From positions 11,689,436 through 11,753,435 of the forward strand of contig NC_049993.1 of NCBI RefSeq assembly GCF_000003815.2: 64,000 nt of DNA, written 5' to 3'. Shown piece after piece: positions 1 through 11,300 of this stretch (positions within the stretch are counted from its first letter, which is position 1; each line of letters begins with the position of its first letter). The DNA comes from Branchiostoma floridae. Lineage: Eukaryota > Chordata > Leptocardii > Amphioxiformes > Branchiostomatidae. The notes below the pieces were generated by a model that was not told where the DNA came from, did not search any database, and saw only the letters and a program-made list of their open reading frames with translations. The translations under genes were made by a program, and so were the position numbers.

Positions 1-330
1 TGACAGCCTTTGGGAATGAAGGATAAGACCCCCAGTTGCTTAAGGCCCCCTCTCACTTGACGTGCGGCACGCTTGCGGCATTGCTGCGTTCGTTCATTGC
101 GTCACTGTTTTGTTGTTTTCTTCGATTTTTTATGATTCAGATATTGCGCAATACGTAAAAGTATAACATAAAAGAAGACAAAATATACAACAAGTAAGAA
201 AATTCGTTCTTTATCTCTGAAATTCGTTGAGCATCTTCCGAACGCAGCAATGCCGCAAGCGTGCCGCACGTCAAGTGAGAGGGGGCCTTAAGCAACTGGG
301 GGTCTTATCCTTCATCCCCAAAGGCTGTCA
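1..330. mobile_element. foldback (long inverted-repeat) element
   Basis: Bases 1-92 are the reverse complement of 239-330 with one visible mismatch, so the segment can fold into a hairpin of about 92 bp with a loop of about 146 bp. The outer ends read TGACAGCCTTTGGG and its complement. No coding capacity is visible, as in non-autonomous foldback or MITE-like elements. The left end coincides with the window edge, so the arm may extend further and no target duplication can be judged. The short frame over 227-493 is a by-product of the arm. Confidence 0.8.
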
Positions 331-3300
331 TAAGCAAGGCTATAGCATCAGCATAGAATTTCCGCTGCAATATCAAGGAAAGTTGCCAGGAGGCCCAAAG
401 TCAATGCGACCTTTATCGGTTCAAGGCCTACCCACATACATAATGTTGTCACAATTCATCACAATAGCTTCTTGTATTATGTTGACCATTTAGGTCAAGA
501 ACAAAGACACACGCAATTTAAACACACTCATAGACGCACAGTACACAATACTATATTCACAGAAGTATAAAGGAGCTTTACCTCTATAACAAAGATCTAG
601 CTATCTTCGTAAAAGACCTCTTACATTACATTCCTGTTCCCCAGTGCCCGAGAAACAAAGAAATAGAAGCTACTGTAACGCTCATCTTACTATGAGCCAT
701 TTGTTCGATTTCGAAAAAATCTATGCAGACATAGTTTGAAAAAAAGATTGAATGTGTGGTAAACCGACTTAGCTAGCCTCGCTTTTAAGCCAGTTTATGG
801 AAACATCCAGTCAAATCAAATTAAAAAGGGCATTTTTTAAGGGGAAGGTGTGGACCATGCCGATTAGATTACGTCATATTGTCTAGGGTGATTGAACTCA
901 CAGCAAGCAAGATCCTTCAGGACAGGCCGCGGGAAGGATACGTTATACAAAAGGTCGGACATCGCATAAGGGAAGACAGCAAATGATTACATCAGGATAG
1001 CCTGGATTCTTGTCTTGTTCGCTTTGGTACCTGGGTAGCGACGTTTGAGAAGCCGACCAATGTGAACAACCACCTCTGGCTGGACTCCGGGCTACATCAG
1101 GATGAAAGTCGAGGAGGGAAATTGCATAAGACAGTGATAGAACGTATAGAATGTATCGAAAGGGTGAAAGAAAATATTGACGTATGAATGGAAAAACACA
1201 TGTACACAAGCTGTTACATCAAGATTTACCCCCTAAAGCCTACAACATTTCCACACTGGGGCCCGGCCGGGCAATGTCGTAAACGAAAGGTATGATATAA
1301 AAGACACCAAACTACACAAGACGTAAGGAGAATAGTCATGGGCATTACTTGTGTATATTTTTACGAATACCTCTCTGTTTTCCGTTTCCACAAACAGCCC
1401 GGCCGGGTCCCGTTTTGGAAATGTGACGTTAGCTAAGTCAAATATGGCCGATGAACCATCAGTTTGAAACTGTTTTTCTCGCTCGTTCCAAACGTTGTTA
1501 ATGTTGGCTGGAAACTCTGACTGTTTACTTACGTTGCCAACAACTGATCTTTTATTTCGTTCTTTCTTCTTTCTGGCGCTTTGTTTCGGGCTATTTGTTT
1601 CTCTGATACATACGGTTTACACTGTACACAGCAACCCTTGTTTCATGTTGTACTGCAACTCGTCTATGCCAATGCGGCATAAATTTGCTATAGTGTGTGT
1701 GGCGTATTTTGTACTGTAATTTTCAGACTTTCCTAAGTGTGTCTTTTGCAGTCATATACGTCGTGTTATGCAAGCAAAATAAGCATTTTAGTGCTATCGT
1801 ATGCTTACCTTGCATAAGCATGGTTCATGGTTAGGTAACAAGTATAGGACAGTACATAAGATTAAGAAGTTACTTGTTAACGGTAGAAATTCCATCAAAT
1901 ACTGTAAAGTCTTGCAAGTATCAAGTCTTGCCCCGTAGAATACGAAGTCTTTTGTGGACTAAATCAGTTCCCTAATATAGTGGTTAAAACACGCTGTATC
2001 TTATACAATTGATGTGCACTAACGTTATGTATATGTCGTCAACACTCCCAAAGCCTATCCCAAGTGAAGTCAGTTTACTTCGGGTCTTCAAAGTCTTAAA
2101 ACTGTCAACTAAACAAAAACTAAACAAAACGATATTTTGTGAACTTCTTAGTATATCCTATGGTTAGTCCTGTGTGTATAGGCTACAGGAACGCTTGATG
2201 TTTTCGACGTCGCCGTACACAGTAGTCAAATCTTCAGGTACAACCGTCAGTGGGGGGTGGATCCTTTAATCCCCGGCCATGTCATGGCGAAACGTGATTT
2301 CGTAAGACGCCACAACTGACAGGTTGACAGGATCCATTCAAGTGTTTTCTTTGCACGGGGCTATCTTATCACGTTGTTCAGTTTGACTTCGAAGATTCTG
2401 TTCAATATTTGTCTGCATTCCGCTAAGTGAGCAAAAAAAACAAGCTCGTGGTTTTCTGAGATGGCATATTGCTGTTTGTTTTAGGTAAATACACCGGTCT
2501 CTACCAGGGTTGTGGTCTGGATTTTCTCAACTTCTACCGTCGCCTTCTTAGACCATACAATTTTTTACCAGCATAAACCAGGGGACTGAGGCAGAATTTC
2601 CTCGGGGATATGTTGGCCCTGTTGCCGACGAACTGGCGTTTGTAGGCCCTGGTAACAGACTGGCTTCCACGTTACAAATGATAACAGTATAAAGTGTTTT
2701 GTATTGGTCGCAATCGATGTCATGTTTGCCACATTGTTATGTTCGTTAGATACACCATTATTCAACTACTTAAACTGTATACTCTTGTTGTAAACAACAC
2801 ACACGCCACGTCGTAATCAATAAGTTTGTAACCGATTTATTCCAAACAGTTCGTGCTCATAGTTCGTGCTCATGTATATCCTTGGTATGAAAAGTCTGAC
2901 ATGGTTTGAATGTTATTGCAATATAACACTGGATTATTTGACAAACACTGAGGCATTAATGTATGTTATTGTTGCACATTGTTTTGATGAATTAGTGGCC
3001 GATTTCAAAAACAATCAACACGTTTTGTTAGCCGATCGATGGAACGTGTAACCTGCTGCCCCTCTATACTACATGTCAATGTCATAAACTTACAATTTGT
3101 CGTATCAATACGTCTACGTGTAGCATAGCGGAACCCATTATCGTGCGGTACCCATTATCGTCCACTTTGGGTCATGTCAACATGTCAAGGTGTATCATGC
3201 GAAAGTCAGTTCTTATGAGCAATATTGGACAACATATGTATGATCCATTGTTACAGGATAAGCGTTGATAATTGTGAAAGAGTTGTTCTTTCTTTCTTTG

Positions 3301-4209
3301 TATGGTTCACACATTTGGCTATATCTGCGAGTTTCAAGATAAATGACGTTATGAATAATCGGACGATACAAAATGGGTACCACTATCTTACCTCTACTGA
3401 CCGCATCCATTTAATCACATTTCTTACACAAGAAAATGCTCATTTCTTCGAGATTTTGTACAAGACATTAGATATGCCATGATATGCACATTTCATATTA
3501 AAAATAAATTAACTTCAGATTATAACTACTATAGGGTACTTAAATGATATGGCTGAAATACATAGCGACCACCAAAACTGTACAAATCAACAAGGCTCAA
3601 TACGAGCATACAATTCCATGTAACGACCAACCACAGTGATTCTTACTCCAAGATCTGCTGCACCATTGGCACAATATTTTGACAACAACATATATGTAGA
3701 CCTGTTCGTTATAAATGGTTGCTACGTGTACAGGTGTGCAAATCAAGTCGCTGAATATCGTAATGGCTTTATGGTGTCTGACCATGCGCCAAAGCAACAG
3801 TGCTTCTCGGAATGAATCATTGTGCAATCATTTCTACAATGTTGGAAAATTTACAGTGTGTTTTCCATCTGGTAGGTTGTGTATATCATACGGAAATCGT
3901 AAACCCACGCGTAGCGAGTCAGTCGGCCATAACACATATTTGCGGTCTGGTTGGTAATCTTGTAACTTGGCGGCCTTCCAAATGTCGCGAACAAAACACA
4001 TGGCTTCCAAAACATTTCGCTGCGATGTCTCAATGAACACGTAACAAACTTTCAAGACTTATTTTTTAAATAAAAATTCTGTTATTGCTATCATTTTAGT
4101 CCACGTTGTAACCATTTGAAGTTCTAAAGAATGTTCCTAAACTGTGATACATACAACGTAAATCAAGAGCACTAGTATACAAACAGATGTTACAACTTAA
4201 AAAGCGCCA
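331..4209. other. non-coding stretch, no gene recognised
   Basis: AT-rich sequence with only short scattered open frames, several overlapping on opposite strands (for example near 3715-4055), and no recognisable protein. Two GC-palindromic CCCGGCCGGG motifs lie near 1262 and 1398; the second is followed by a block (GGAAATGTGACGT) that recurs near 23365, so they belong to a small dispersed repeat. Nothing else supportable was seen. Confidence 0.5.
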
Positions 4210-4896
4210 TAGTTACTGTGTACTAGTGCGCATTCTGAGATATCTGCAGTCCTTCAGTTTTTCTAACTCCCTTGCAAAACTGTTGTCCACAGACTCACCG
4301 TCAATCGCAACTTTTCTCGTTCTGATGTTGTCCAGGGCCACGTCGGTATGGCGCTTTTTGCCGATGAAGTTCTTGTGTTTTTCCATGACACAGATGACAC
4401 ACGGACAGTCTTTGACCTGCGCTCCGCCGTACGATTTCGGGTTCCGATGTGCGAGGGGCTCTTCTGGAGTATAACTCCTCGGGAGTAAGGCAGGACTTCT
4501 GGGCGGACTAGTCCTCTCACACCCCACCAGGTCAGCTAGACTGGTGTGTTTCCGCTGTAGTGTTGGCCCTTGAGAAGCCGGAATTGGATTGTCGGAAGCC
4601 CGTAAGTTAGCGACTTGTTTGTGTAACGGTAGCGGATCGGGAAGGTCTCCATCCCCGGCCTTGGTCCCGCTAGCTTCCGCTTCCAAGTTATCTACAACCC
4701 CGGAGAAGGTGTTGGAGCGCTTCCNNNNNNNNNNNNNNNNNNNNNNNNNNNNNNNNNNNNNNNNNNNNNNNNNNNNNNNNNNNNNNNNNNNNNNNNNNNN
4801 NNNNNNNNNNNNNNNNNNNNNNNNAACCCCTCCTGGGTTCTCAAAACACCTGCAAGTTGATACTTTCAAAATGTTTCTACCTCCACTCCAATACAC
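4210..4896 (-). CDS. 3' part of an unrecognised protein-coding gene (gap-broken)
   Basis: On the minus strand a GC-richer frame runs from the gap edge (4724) to a stop near 4210-4212, about 170 residues. It is in clear compositional contrast to its AT-rich surroundings. The product is hydrophilic, with proline/serine-rich stretches (SPPRSPALL) and a C-terminal part holding a Cys cluster (CPCVICV), then basic and charged segments ending LRMRTSTQ. Across the 100-N gap (4725-4824) the frame seems to continue to 4896, but the gap length is probably arbitrary, so that join means nothing. Just right of the gap, a TGCAG acceptor precedes sequence reading CFENPGGV, which could be an exon start. No family is recognised. 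There is no sign of a signal peptide or membrane segment in the visible part. Coding status is likely; function is unknown. Confidence 0.5.
4725..4824. other. assembly gap (100 N)
   Basis: Exactly 100 N inside a probable coding region. This length is commonly used for gaps of unknown size. Confidence 0.95.
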
Positions 4897-4899
4897 TCA

Positions 4900-6787
4900 C
4901 AAGGCCGTCACACACAGCCAATCGCGAAGAAAGCGGGGCCGTTTGTGTTGCTAATAGTTCTGCCGCTCTGAGCAGAACGCCACTGGCTTTCAATGGCCGG
5001 ACGTGCACTTTGTCCCGTTCCTGTCAAAGACTGTTGTCACAAAGCCTCCTGCTTGTCCAATTAGAGTGGTTGACTTTACTAGCTTGACTAAAGTGCGCGG
5101 GCCACGGAGTCACGCCCCCAGCACAATTAGTGCCACCCGGGGACCGTTATCTAAGTTACGGACGACAAATATCATTCTAATGGTTCAGTAAGCTGTGAAC
5201 GGTGTACATAGGAGAGATAACACCCCCAGGTACATCAGCTGACACCTGTTGGTCAATCGTTTAAAATTCCTAGACAGAAGTTAAGATGTTTAAACGTTTA
5301 TGCACTAGTACTGTATATGTTAGTAAGGTTGACATTTTAGAAAGCAGCTGACAATAGTAAACGTTAATGTTACATTTTTTATTAATTCTTTTGTCAGACA
5401 CTGATTACGTTTAAGTAAGATTGATCACGTAAACAACTGTATTGCGTACAGATCCAAACAAACAACAATAACAAACACGTGTTTTACTGAGAAAGCGAAC
5501 GGGATTTCTTATCTTGTATTCACAAGGAGATTGTCTCTGACCAAACATATTTTGCCCGAAGTTGTGCCCGGTCAGAGGATTAGTCGGTAACAGTTCCTGC
5601 TCGAGTGGGAGGTTGCGACGCTACAATAACATTCACATTATTAGTGTACGTCACCCGAACAACAGGGCAAGGCTTTAAACTAGTGACAGTTGTGCCAAGC
5701 AAAAAATCTTAGCGTGTGATCAAGCCAAGGGGCACGGCATAGGGATGTCTTGCCATCCCCGTCCGCTAAGCATTTGTTACAGTTTTTGATAGCCGATCTC
5801 TCTAGCTATAGCTGTAGCCTGAACCCCGCGCACCAGGTGCGACAATAGACCTGGGCGGGCGGGAAACTCTCCAGTACCGTAGACATCACTGCAAACCCTC
5901 GATAGGCATGTACCAGGCTAATAAATCTCTACGTGCAAAAAGGAAACAACAAAACCCTCCACCACCCTTAAGGAGAGTTTAAGTGCAACCAAAAGCCCCT
6001 TGAAATCCTTGAGTTCCATTAAGGCCCCCTTAGTGAAAAGGGCTTATATAAACATTATTAATTCCTTATTGACGCCGTAGCTACATGTACATGTACGCTA
6101 GTAAGAAATGTCATTGTTGGTGTGGTATGTTTGCTCGTGGCTTTGCCGGGCCGGTTTGTGAGGTAGCCCGGCCGCTGTACCTGCGTCATGGCCACAGGGC
6201 ATCAATCATGTAGCATGGACAGATATTGGACACTAATCGTGCGGAACGACAAAGAAACGTGATGGAAAAAGTTCCGTGTTTGAAGGTGTTTCAGCCGAGT
6301 GGGGTGGGGGGCGAGCTGGCCGCCATTACAGCTTCACGTTAAAGTTACAGTGTTAGGGTTGCATCAGAATTCTGTATCTGTACATATAGCCCTTCTGTGT
6401 AACACACCAGCCTCTTAGGGTCTCAAGCATTGAAAGTAAGGCCACAGCAAGTAAATTTTATGGATGGCATCCGCGCACGCATTGATTTTCGCCTGATTTC
6501 AGAAAAAAAAAACAAGATTTTTTTTATTCAGAGTCGGTGACTTTGTCTATATTTATATTAGCTTAATCTTGCAAAGAGCAATCCGCTCTAAGGATATAAT
6601 ATTTAAGGGTTGATTAAGTGTGATCCCGGATAGAGGATTCATTATCACAACAAGATGCTAATATCCAAGCAGATGTGGTGGAAGGTCGTAACGTTTTCTA
6701 ACTTCCTCGCTACTCTGACTGTCCCTCACACCCCACATCTGATTGTGGATGGGAATTCATTACGCAAGCAGAGACCACTACTGCTCC
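4900..6787. other. non-coding stretch, no gene recognised
   Basis: No open frame of convincing length or composition. It includes a GC-rich patch near 5820-5880 and another CCCGGCC-type repeat motif near 6145-6172. Possible upstream exons of the gene ending at 4210 were not identified. Confidence 0.45.
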
Positions 6788-7275
6788 TGTAGGCTATATA
6801 AATATATAAAAGGTGTTGTTGAGCGTTGCTGTATGTTTAAACATCTCACATTACGTTTTCTGTAGTTCTCTACAATAGAGGCGAAACTTGTTTTTCCTTA
6901 TCGACGTAATGTACTTGTAGGCTATATAAATGGTGTTTTTGAGTCTAGCTGTAACTTTAAACATCTCACGTGACGTTTTGTGTAACCATCAACAATATAG
7001 AAGAGACTTGTTGTTTCCCTGTTGAAGTAATTTGTACTTGAAGGTTATATGAAAAGTGCTTTTTTAGTGTAGATGTATGTTTAAACATCTCACATGTCGT
7101 TTTGTGTAACCATCTACAATAGAGAAGAGGTTTGTTGTTTCCCTGTCGAAGTAAATGTACTGCTATATAAGAGGCGTTAACGTTGTTGAGTGTGTAAGTT
7201 TAAACATCTCATATGACGTTTTGTGTAACTCTCTACAATAGAGGCGAAACTTGTTATTTCCCTGTCGACGTAATG
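6788..7275. repeat. tandem repeat, about 120-bp unit x 4
   Basis: Four diverged head-to-tail units start near 6788, 6916, 7039 and 7158. Three carry a CTATATAA core and the third has the variant TTATATGA. All then carry TTTAAACATCTCA, an ACGTTTTGTGTAA-like block, CTACAATAGAG-like and GACTTGTTGTTTCCCTGT-like blocks, and a GTCGACGTAAT-like end. There is no open frame through the units. The TATA-like core makes the array resemble repeated promoter or enhancer cassettes, but no associated gene is visible. Confidence 0.85.
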
Positions 7276-7582
7276 AGACAAACAGCTCGACGCAATGTGC
7301 ATGACAAATGTCTTCACGCGAAACGAAGCATTACAAACTGGTGCGCACTCGCTTTGTTATGACATACGTAAAGGCAAACCACATCAAAGAAACTTGGGCA
7401 AGTAAATGTTTTTGAAAAGAATCTATGTTCCAAAATTTTGAAAACATGAAGGAATAGTAAACATTATAATGACGCATATGTAGGCGAGGATCATCAATCA
7501 AAAGTGATTTTTGTTGACACTCTAGAAATATGTACTCTAGATCTACCATCCTAACCCAGGATTCAAGTTAAGCGGCGTTTAT

Positions 7583-7677
7583 GCGCGTATATATTCGTCC
7601 GTATAAGGTCCGTGAGGAGCCTGGTAGAGGGTCCTACTGCCATACGGACCTCATACGGACTTGAATGTATACGCACG
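7583..7677. repeat. short hairpin / miniature inverted-repeat element
   Basis: The left arm (GCGTATATATTCGTCCGTAT followed by AAGGTCCGT) pairs imperfectly with the right arm, whose complement reads GCGTATACATTCAAGTCCGT then ATGAGGTCCGTATGG. Arms are about 35 bp with a loop of about 25 bp. No coding capacity; a MITE-like or structured element. Confidence 0.6.
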
Positions 7678-7682
7678 TGTAA

Positions 7683-8136
7683 TTCCTGCGTTATTAGACT
7701 GTTCATTGTCGCTTCCTAAGCAGTATCTCACTGGGCTGCCAAAAGTACGAAAGACATTCGTTCCAATTTGTCAGCTTAAATCGCGACCTTTTTTTTAATT
7801 TAAGAAAACAATCTCAATTTTCTAACTGTGTGTTCTCTCATGTTAGCTTATTTCTGTAACACGAACCATCGAGCAAGATAGGGAATCGAGGAAGCCCTTA
7901 TGAATCCCCGAAGAAGGCCGGTAACAAGGATTAATGCTTCATCCAGTGAGTCCTTTCCAAAAATACAACATCCGGACGGCGGAAGCGAATCCAGATATAA
8001 ACGGCTTACTGTTTGATGGGGTTTTGAAGCGGATGGCAGGCAAAAGAACCCTTGTTCTCAACCACAATCACGTTGGCTTTATATTGTCGTGTGATCTCAT
8101 ACTTGCAAGATGCTACAGTATAAACCACCAGGGGTA
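7683..8136. other. non-coding stretch
   Basis: No gene recognised between the hairpin element and the inverted-repeat transposon. The open frame entering the N gap from 7934 is not similar to anything recognised, and it continues through the gap only because N codons contain no stops. Confidence 0.4.
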
Positions 8137-8144
8137 CGTTTTGG

Positions 8145-8934
8145 TACTCTCCAAGCAGAGGTTAGGCTCCGGCTNNNNNNNNNNNNNNNNNNNNNNNNNN
8201 NNNNNNNNNNNNNNNNNNNNNNNNNNNNNNNNNNNNNNNNNNNNNNNNNNNNNNNNNNNNNNNNNNNNNNNNNNNNNNNNNNNNNNNNNNNNNNNNNNNN
8301 NNNNNNNNNNNNNNNNNNNNNNNNNNNNNNNNNNNNNNNNNNNNNNNNNNNNNNNNNNNNNNNNNNNNNNNNNNNNNNNNNNNNNNNNNNNNNNNNNNNN
8401 NNNNNNNNNNNNNNNNNNNNNNNNNNNNNNNNNNNNNNNNNNNNNNNNNNNNNNNNNNNNNNNNNNNNNNNNNNNNNNNNNNNNNNNNNNNNNNNNNNNN
8501 NNNNNNNNNNNNNNNNNNNNNNNNNNNNNNNNNNNNNNNNNNNNNNNNNNNNNNNNNNNNNNNNNNNNNNNNNNNNNNNNNNNNNNNNNNNNNNNNNNNN
8601 NNNNNNNNNNNNNNNNNNNNNNNNNNNNNNNNNNNNNNNNNNNNNNNNNNNNNNNNNNNNNNNNNNNNNNNNNNNNNNNNNNNNNNNNNNNNNNNNNNNN
8701 NNNNNNNNNNNNNNNNNNNNNNNNNNNNNNNNNNNNNNNNNNNNNNNNNNNNNNNNNNNNNNNNNNNNNNNNNNNNNNNNNNNNNNNNNNNNNNNNNNNN
8801 NNNNNNNNNNNNNNNNNNNNNNNNNNNNNNNNNNNNNNNNNNNNNNNNNNNNNNNNNNNNNNNNNNNACAAAATAGAAAGCCCGATAAAAACGACTAAAA
8901 AAACAGCCGGAGCCTAACCTCTGCTTGGAGAGTA
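8145..8934. mobile_element. DNA transposon with 30-bp terminal inverted repeats (interior in gap)
   Basis: 8145-8174 and 8905-8934 are a perfect 30-bp inverted repeat beginning TACTCTCCAAGCAGAGG. The element is flanked by an 8-bp direct duplication, CGTTTTGG, at 8137-8144 and 8935-8942; if the terminal T/A is excluded the duplication reads as 10 bp. The 693-N gap hides almost the whole interior, so presence or loss of a transposase cannot be judged. A 120-bp relative with the same termini lies at 10872-10991. Duplication size alone does not decide the superfamily; hAT-like or Mutator-like ends are possible. Confidence 0.85.
8175..8867. other. assembly gap (693 N)
   Basis: The gap lies wholly inside the transposon bounded by the 30-bp inverted repeats. 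Open frames crossing it on several strands are artefacts. Confidence 0.95.
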
Positions 8935-8942
8935 CGTTTTGG

Positions 8943-9955
8943 TTCGCTTTGTTATACAAGCAACCAGGTTTACACCGGGTTTACATTGTGATCGTGCACA
9001 AGCGCCGCCTAGCGCCTGCAATATACAGATGAGTAAATAAAATATATTTCAAACATGTAAGGGTTGCGGGCTATCAAGAAAACAAGGGCATTCGGAAATC
9101 GTTACAATCTTCCCTCCCCATATCTGCTTGGGGATATCATCTTTGATCCCCTTGCTCTGACCATGCCTTGTTTTAACTAAGAGTCTGTTCATGCCTACCT
9201 GTAACGGATTTGAATATAAAATCATGATATACCTTTATTTCGTACTTTGTGTAATAGTTTCTGCCATGCATTGTACCGTGTACAATTGTAAATTTAATTA
9301 ATTCTATGTTGACCACCCAAAATAAGCTATAAAATCCTAGGCACATATAGCAGCGTGTGCTTAGACTATATTTATATTCTTATCTTTAATTAGTTTGTGA
9401 TACATTGTATTATTCTTTAGATCTATTTATCTATTTTTCAATAGCTATTTTCATCTGTATATCTATGTAAAATTGCATACATACTTCTATTTTCGAATGG
9501 TTTTCTGTTTAGATACCATTTCATCTACATAACAAATTTACCTATCTTTAAATATCACTTTTTCTTTTCATCATTGCAGATCTAGATTTTCAGTTGAGCA
9601 ATCAAGAGACGCTGGTTCATCTAGTGTAAATAGTCTCACATCATTGAGTACCCCTTGTATAAAACGATTAACGAATTCCAACTGCTTTAGTTTTGATGTT
9701 CTTTTTCTATTAGACCGTTTCTTTCTACATCAAAGCGTGCGGATCTGAGGAGGGTGCATAGCCGGGAGATAGTCGCGGAATCACATCTTGAGTTCTGAAA
9801 TTAGGCGCTCGAGGCTTGCGAGTATTGCAATTAGGGGCTTAGAAGTGCCACAAAAAACCTCTCAAGTTAGTAATTGGCTCATGAATTGATTTCGTTGAAA
9901 TTATGTTTGTGCCTCGAGATCTCTGTCTCTGTCTCGCTGTCTGTCTTATTGCAGA
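8943..9955. other. non-coding stretch left of the receptor array
   Basis: AT-rich, with a CT-rich simple stretch (CTCTGTCTCTGTCTCGCTGT) at about 9921-9940 just before the gap. No gene recognised. It shows no visible similarity to the receptor upstream modules, so the array's left boundary is inside the 9956-10055 gap. Confidence 0.45.
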
Positions 9956-10055
9956 NNNNNNNNNNNNNNNNNNNNNNNNNNNNNNNNNNNNNNNNNNNNN
10001 NNNNNNNNNNNNNNNNNNNNNNNNNNNNNNNNNNNNNNNNNNNNNNNNNNNNNNN
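9956..10055. other. assembly gap (100 N) at the edge of the receptor array
   Basis: The sequence directly to the right (CTATGGACTTTTGTTCACCTC) matches the segment about 64 nt downstream of the stop codons of both receptor genes. The gap therefore sits where the 3' end of another receptor copy would be expected. Confidence 0.9.
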
Positions 10056-10690
10056 CTATGGACTTTTGTTCACCTCACAAAACTACTGAATTGTTAATAT
10101 TGTACAGTTATTTTCCTTCTTTCAAATCAATAGGCTAATATGATGATACTTTTTGTATTTTGAGGATGAGTATGTTTTGTATACGTCCTGGTAAAACAAT
10201 TTTGCAAATGTCTTTGATATATTTGATCAGATAAATTAATGTTGGTAGCACAAGCACCATTTAAGTTAATGTCAGATTTTTGAGTTGATAAGAGAATAAA
10301 CAGATTTCTTGTCATTCACAGCTCATGTTTTACAAGTGTAGTTCCTGTGTGAGTGACAAGTATGTGAGTGTGAGTTAGCCATATTTTCAATGCGACCGAA
10401 GCCTCCGGGCCGGAGCCTAGTTCGTTCTCTTTTCGGGCTGCTGTGTTCTGATTTCTATAAATGTTGTAATCTCTATCAGACAAACTACGTTGGTTGTGGG
10501 GAGAATAGTTTAGCAAGGTTTGATTTTGAAAGTTAACCTTAGCGTGGACTCACTCTCCGGCTAAGTATTCCCCTTTTTCTTAATTCTACGAACCTTACCC
10601 CGTAGGAAGGCCTGGTGGAGGCTATAGGCTACTAATGCTGTATAAATAGAATACAGTTACTTACTTAGTCGAAAACTATGAATTTTGAAA
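10056..10690 (+). repeat. receptor 3'-flank repeat, copy D0 (no receptor attached)
   Basis: Collinear with the downstream flank of receptor A (about 15523-16150) and of receptor B (about 19627-20140). It shares CTATGGACTT, TTGTTAATATTGTACAG-like blocks, a GTTCCTGTGTGAGTGAC block, the CCGAAGCCTCCGGGCCGGAG-like block and the GGAAGGCCTGGT block. No receptor coding sequence precedes it in the assembly. Confidence 0.85.
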
Positions 10691-10871
10691 GCCGGGCCAC
10701 CCGCGCAAAGTCAGTCCACCCACGCGGAGCCTGTTTGAGACTATCATGTGTTCTCCATGGGGCAATTAGCATATATGCACATATGTTGAGATTTCCCGCC
10801 AAATTAAACCAATCTCTGAGACAATATGGCTGCCATGATCAAGGTCGATGATACCTACTCTATACCAAAAC

Positions 10872-10991
10872 TACTCTCCAAGCAGAGGTCGAGTCGCGGA
10901 GATATACTAGTAATCGAAAAAAATACAGAGCGTTCTGTTGCAGAGGTAGGAGGAGCTGCTCTGTATTTTGTACTAGTCTGCTTGGAGAGTA
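10872..10991. mobile_element. 120-bp MITE, same termini as the 8145-8934 element
   Basis: The ends TACTCTCCAAGCAGA and its complement bound a 120-bp segment flanked by a 9-bp direct duplication, TACCAAAAC (10863-10871 and 10992-11000); it reads as 11 bp if the terminal T/A is excluded. A second, internal inverted repeat (an ATACTAGTA-like and TACAGAG/CTCTGTA pairing) makes it foldback-like. The corresponding point in module U4 (about 20565-20580) lacks the insert, giving an empty-site comparison. Confidence 0.85.
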
Positions 10992-11219
10992 TACCAAAAC
11001 TACAAGTCTCTCGTTAAGTTTTAGGAAAACATCAATGTACAGCTATCTATATCAACAATGGGTGGGAAGTATCATTGATCCACTTTGTCGATAGTGAAAA
11101 AGGTAGGACAACACCAATCTTACTACAACATGCCAGTCATTTCGAATACTTGAGTCAAAACGTTTCAGTTTGCTCAACAGGGCACCGCCCAAAATGACAA
11201 GAAGTTGTACATGATCAAG

Positions 11220-11300
11220 ACCCAGGTCAAGACCTAGATGGGGGTGGGGGTACTCAGTTGTCCCTAGATGGGGGTGGGGGTGGGGGTACTCAATTGTCCT
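11220..11300. repeat. G-rich short repeat
   Basis: A 'tagatgggggtgggggtactca' type phrase occurs twice in succession, the second with an extra GGGTGG step. It is a local expansion within module U1; the other modules have at most a short G-rich run here. Runs of five G could support G-quadruplex formation, which is inference. Confidence 0.6.

Noticed and set aside
7934..8959. Long open frames of 250-330 codons on several strands
   Set aside because: They are almost entirely N codons of the 693-base gap; the real flanks are transposon inverted repeats.
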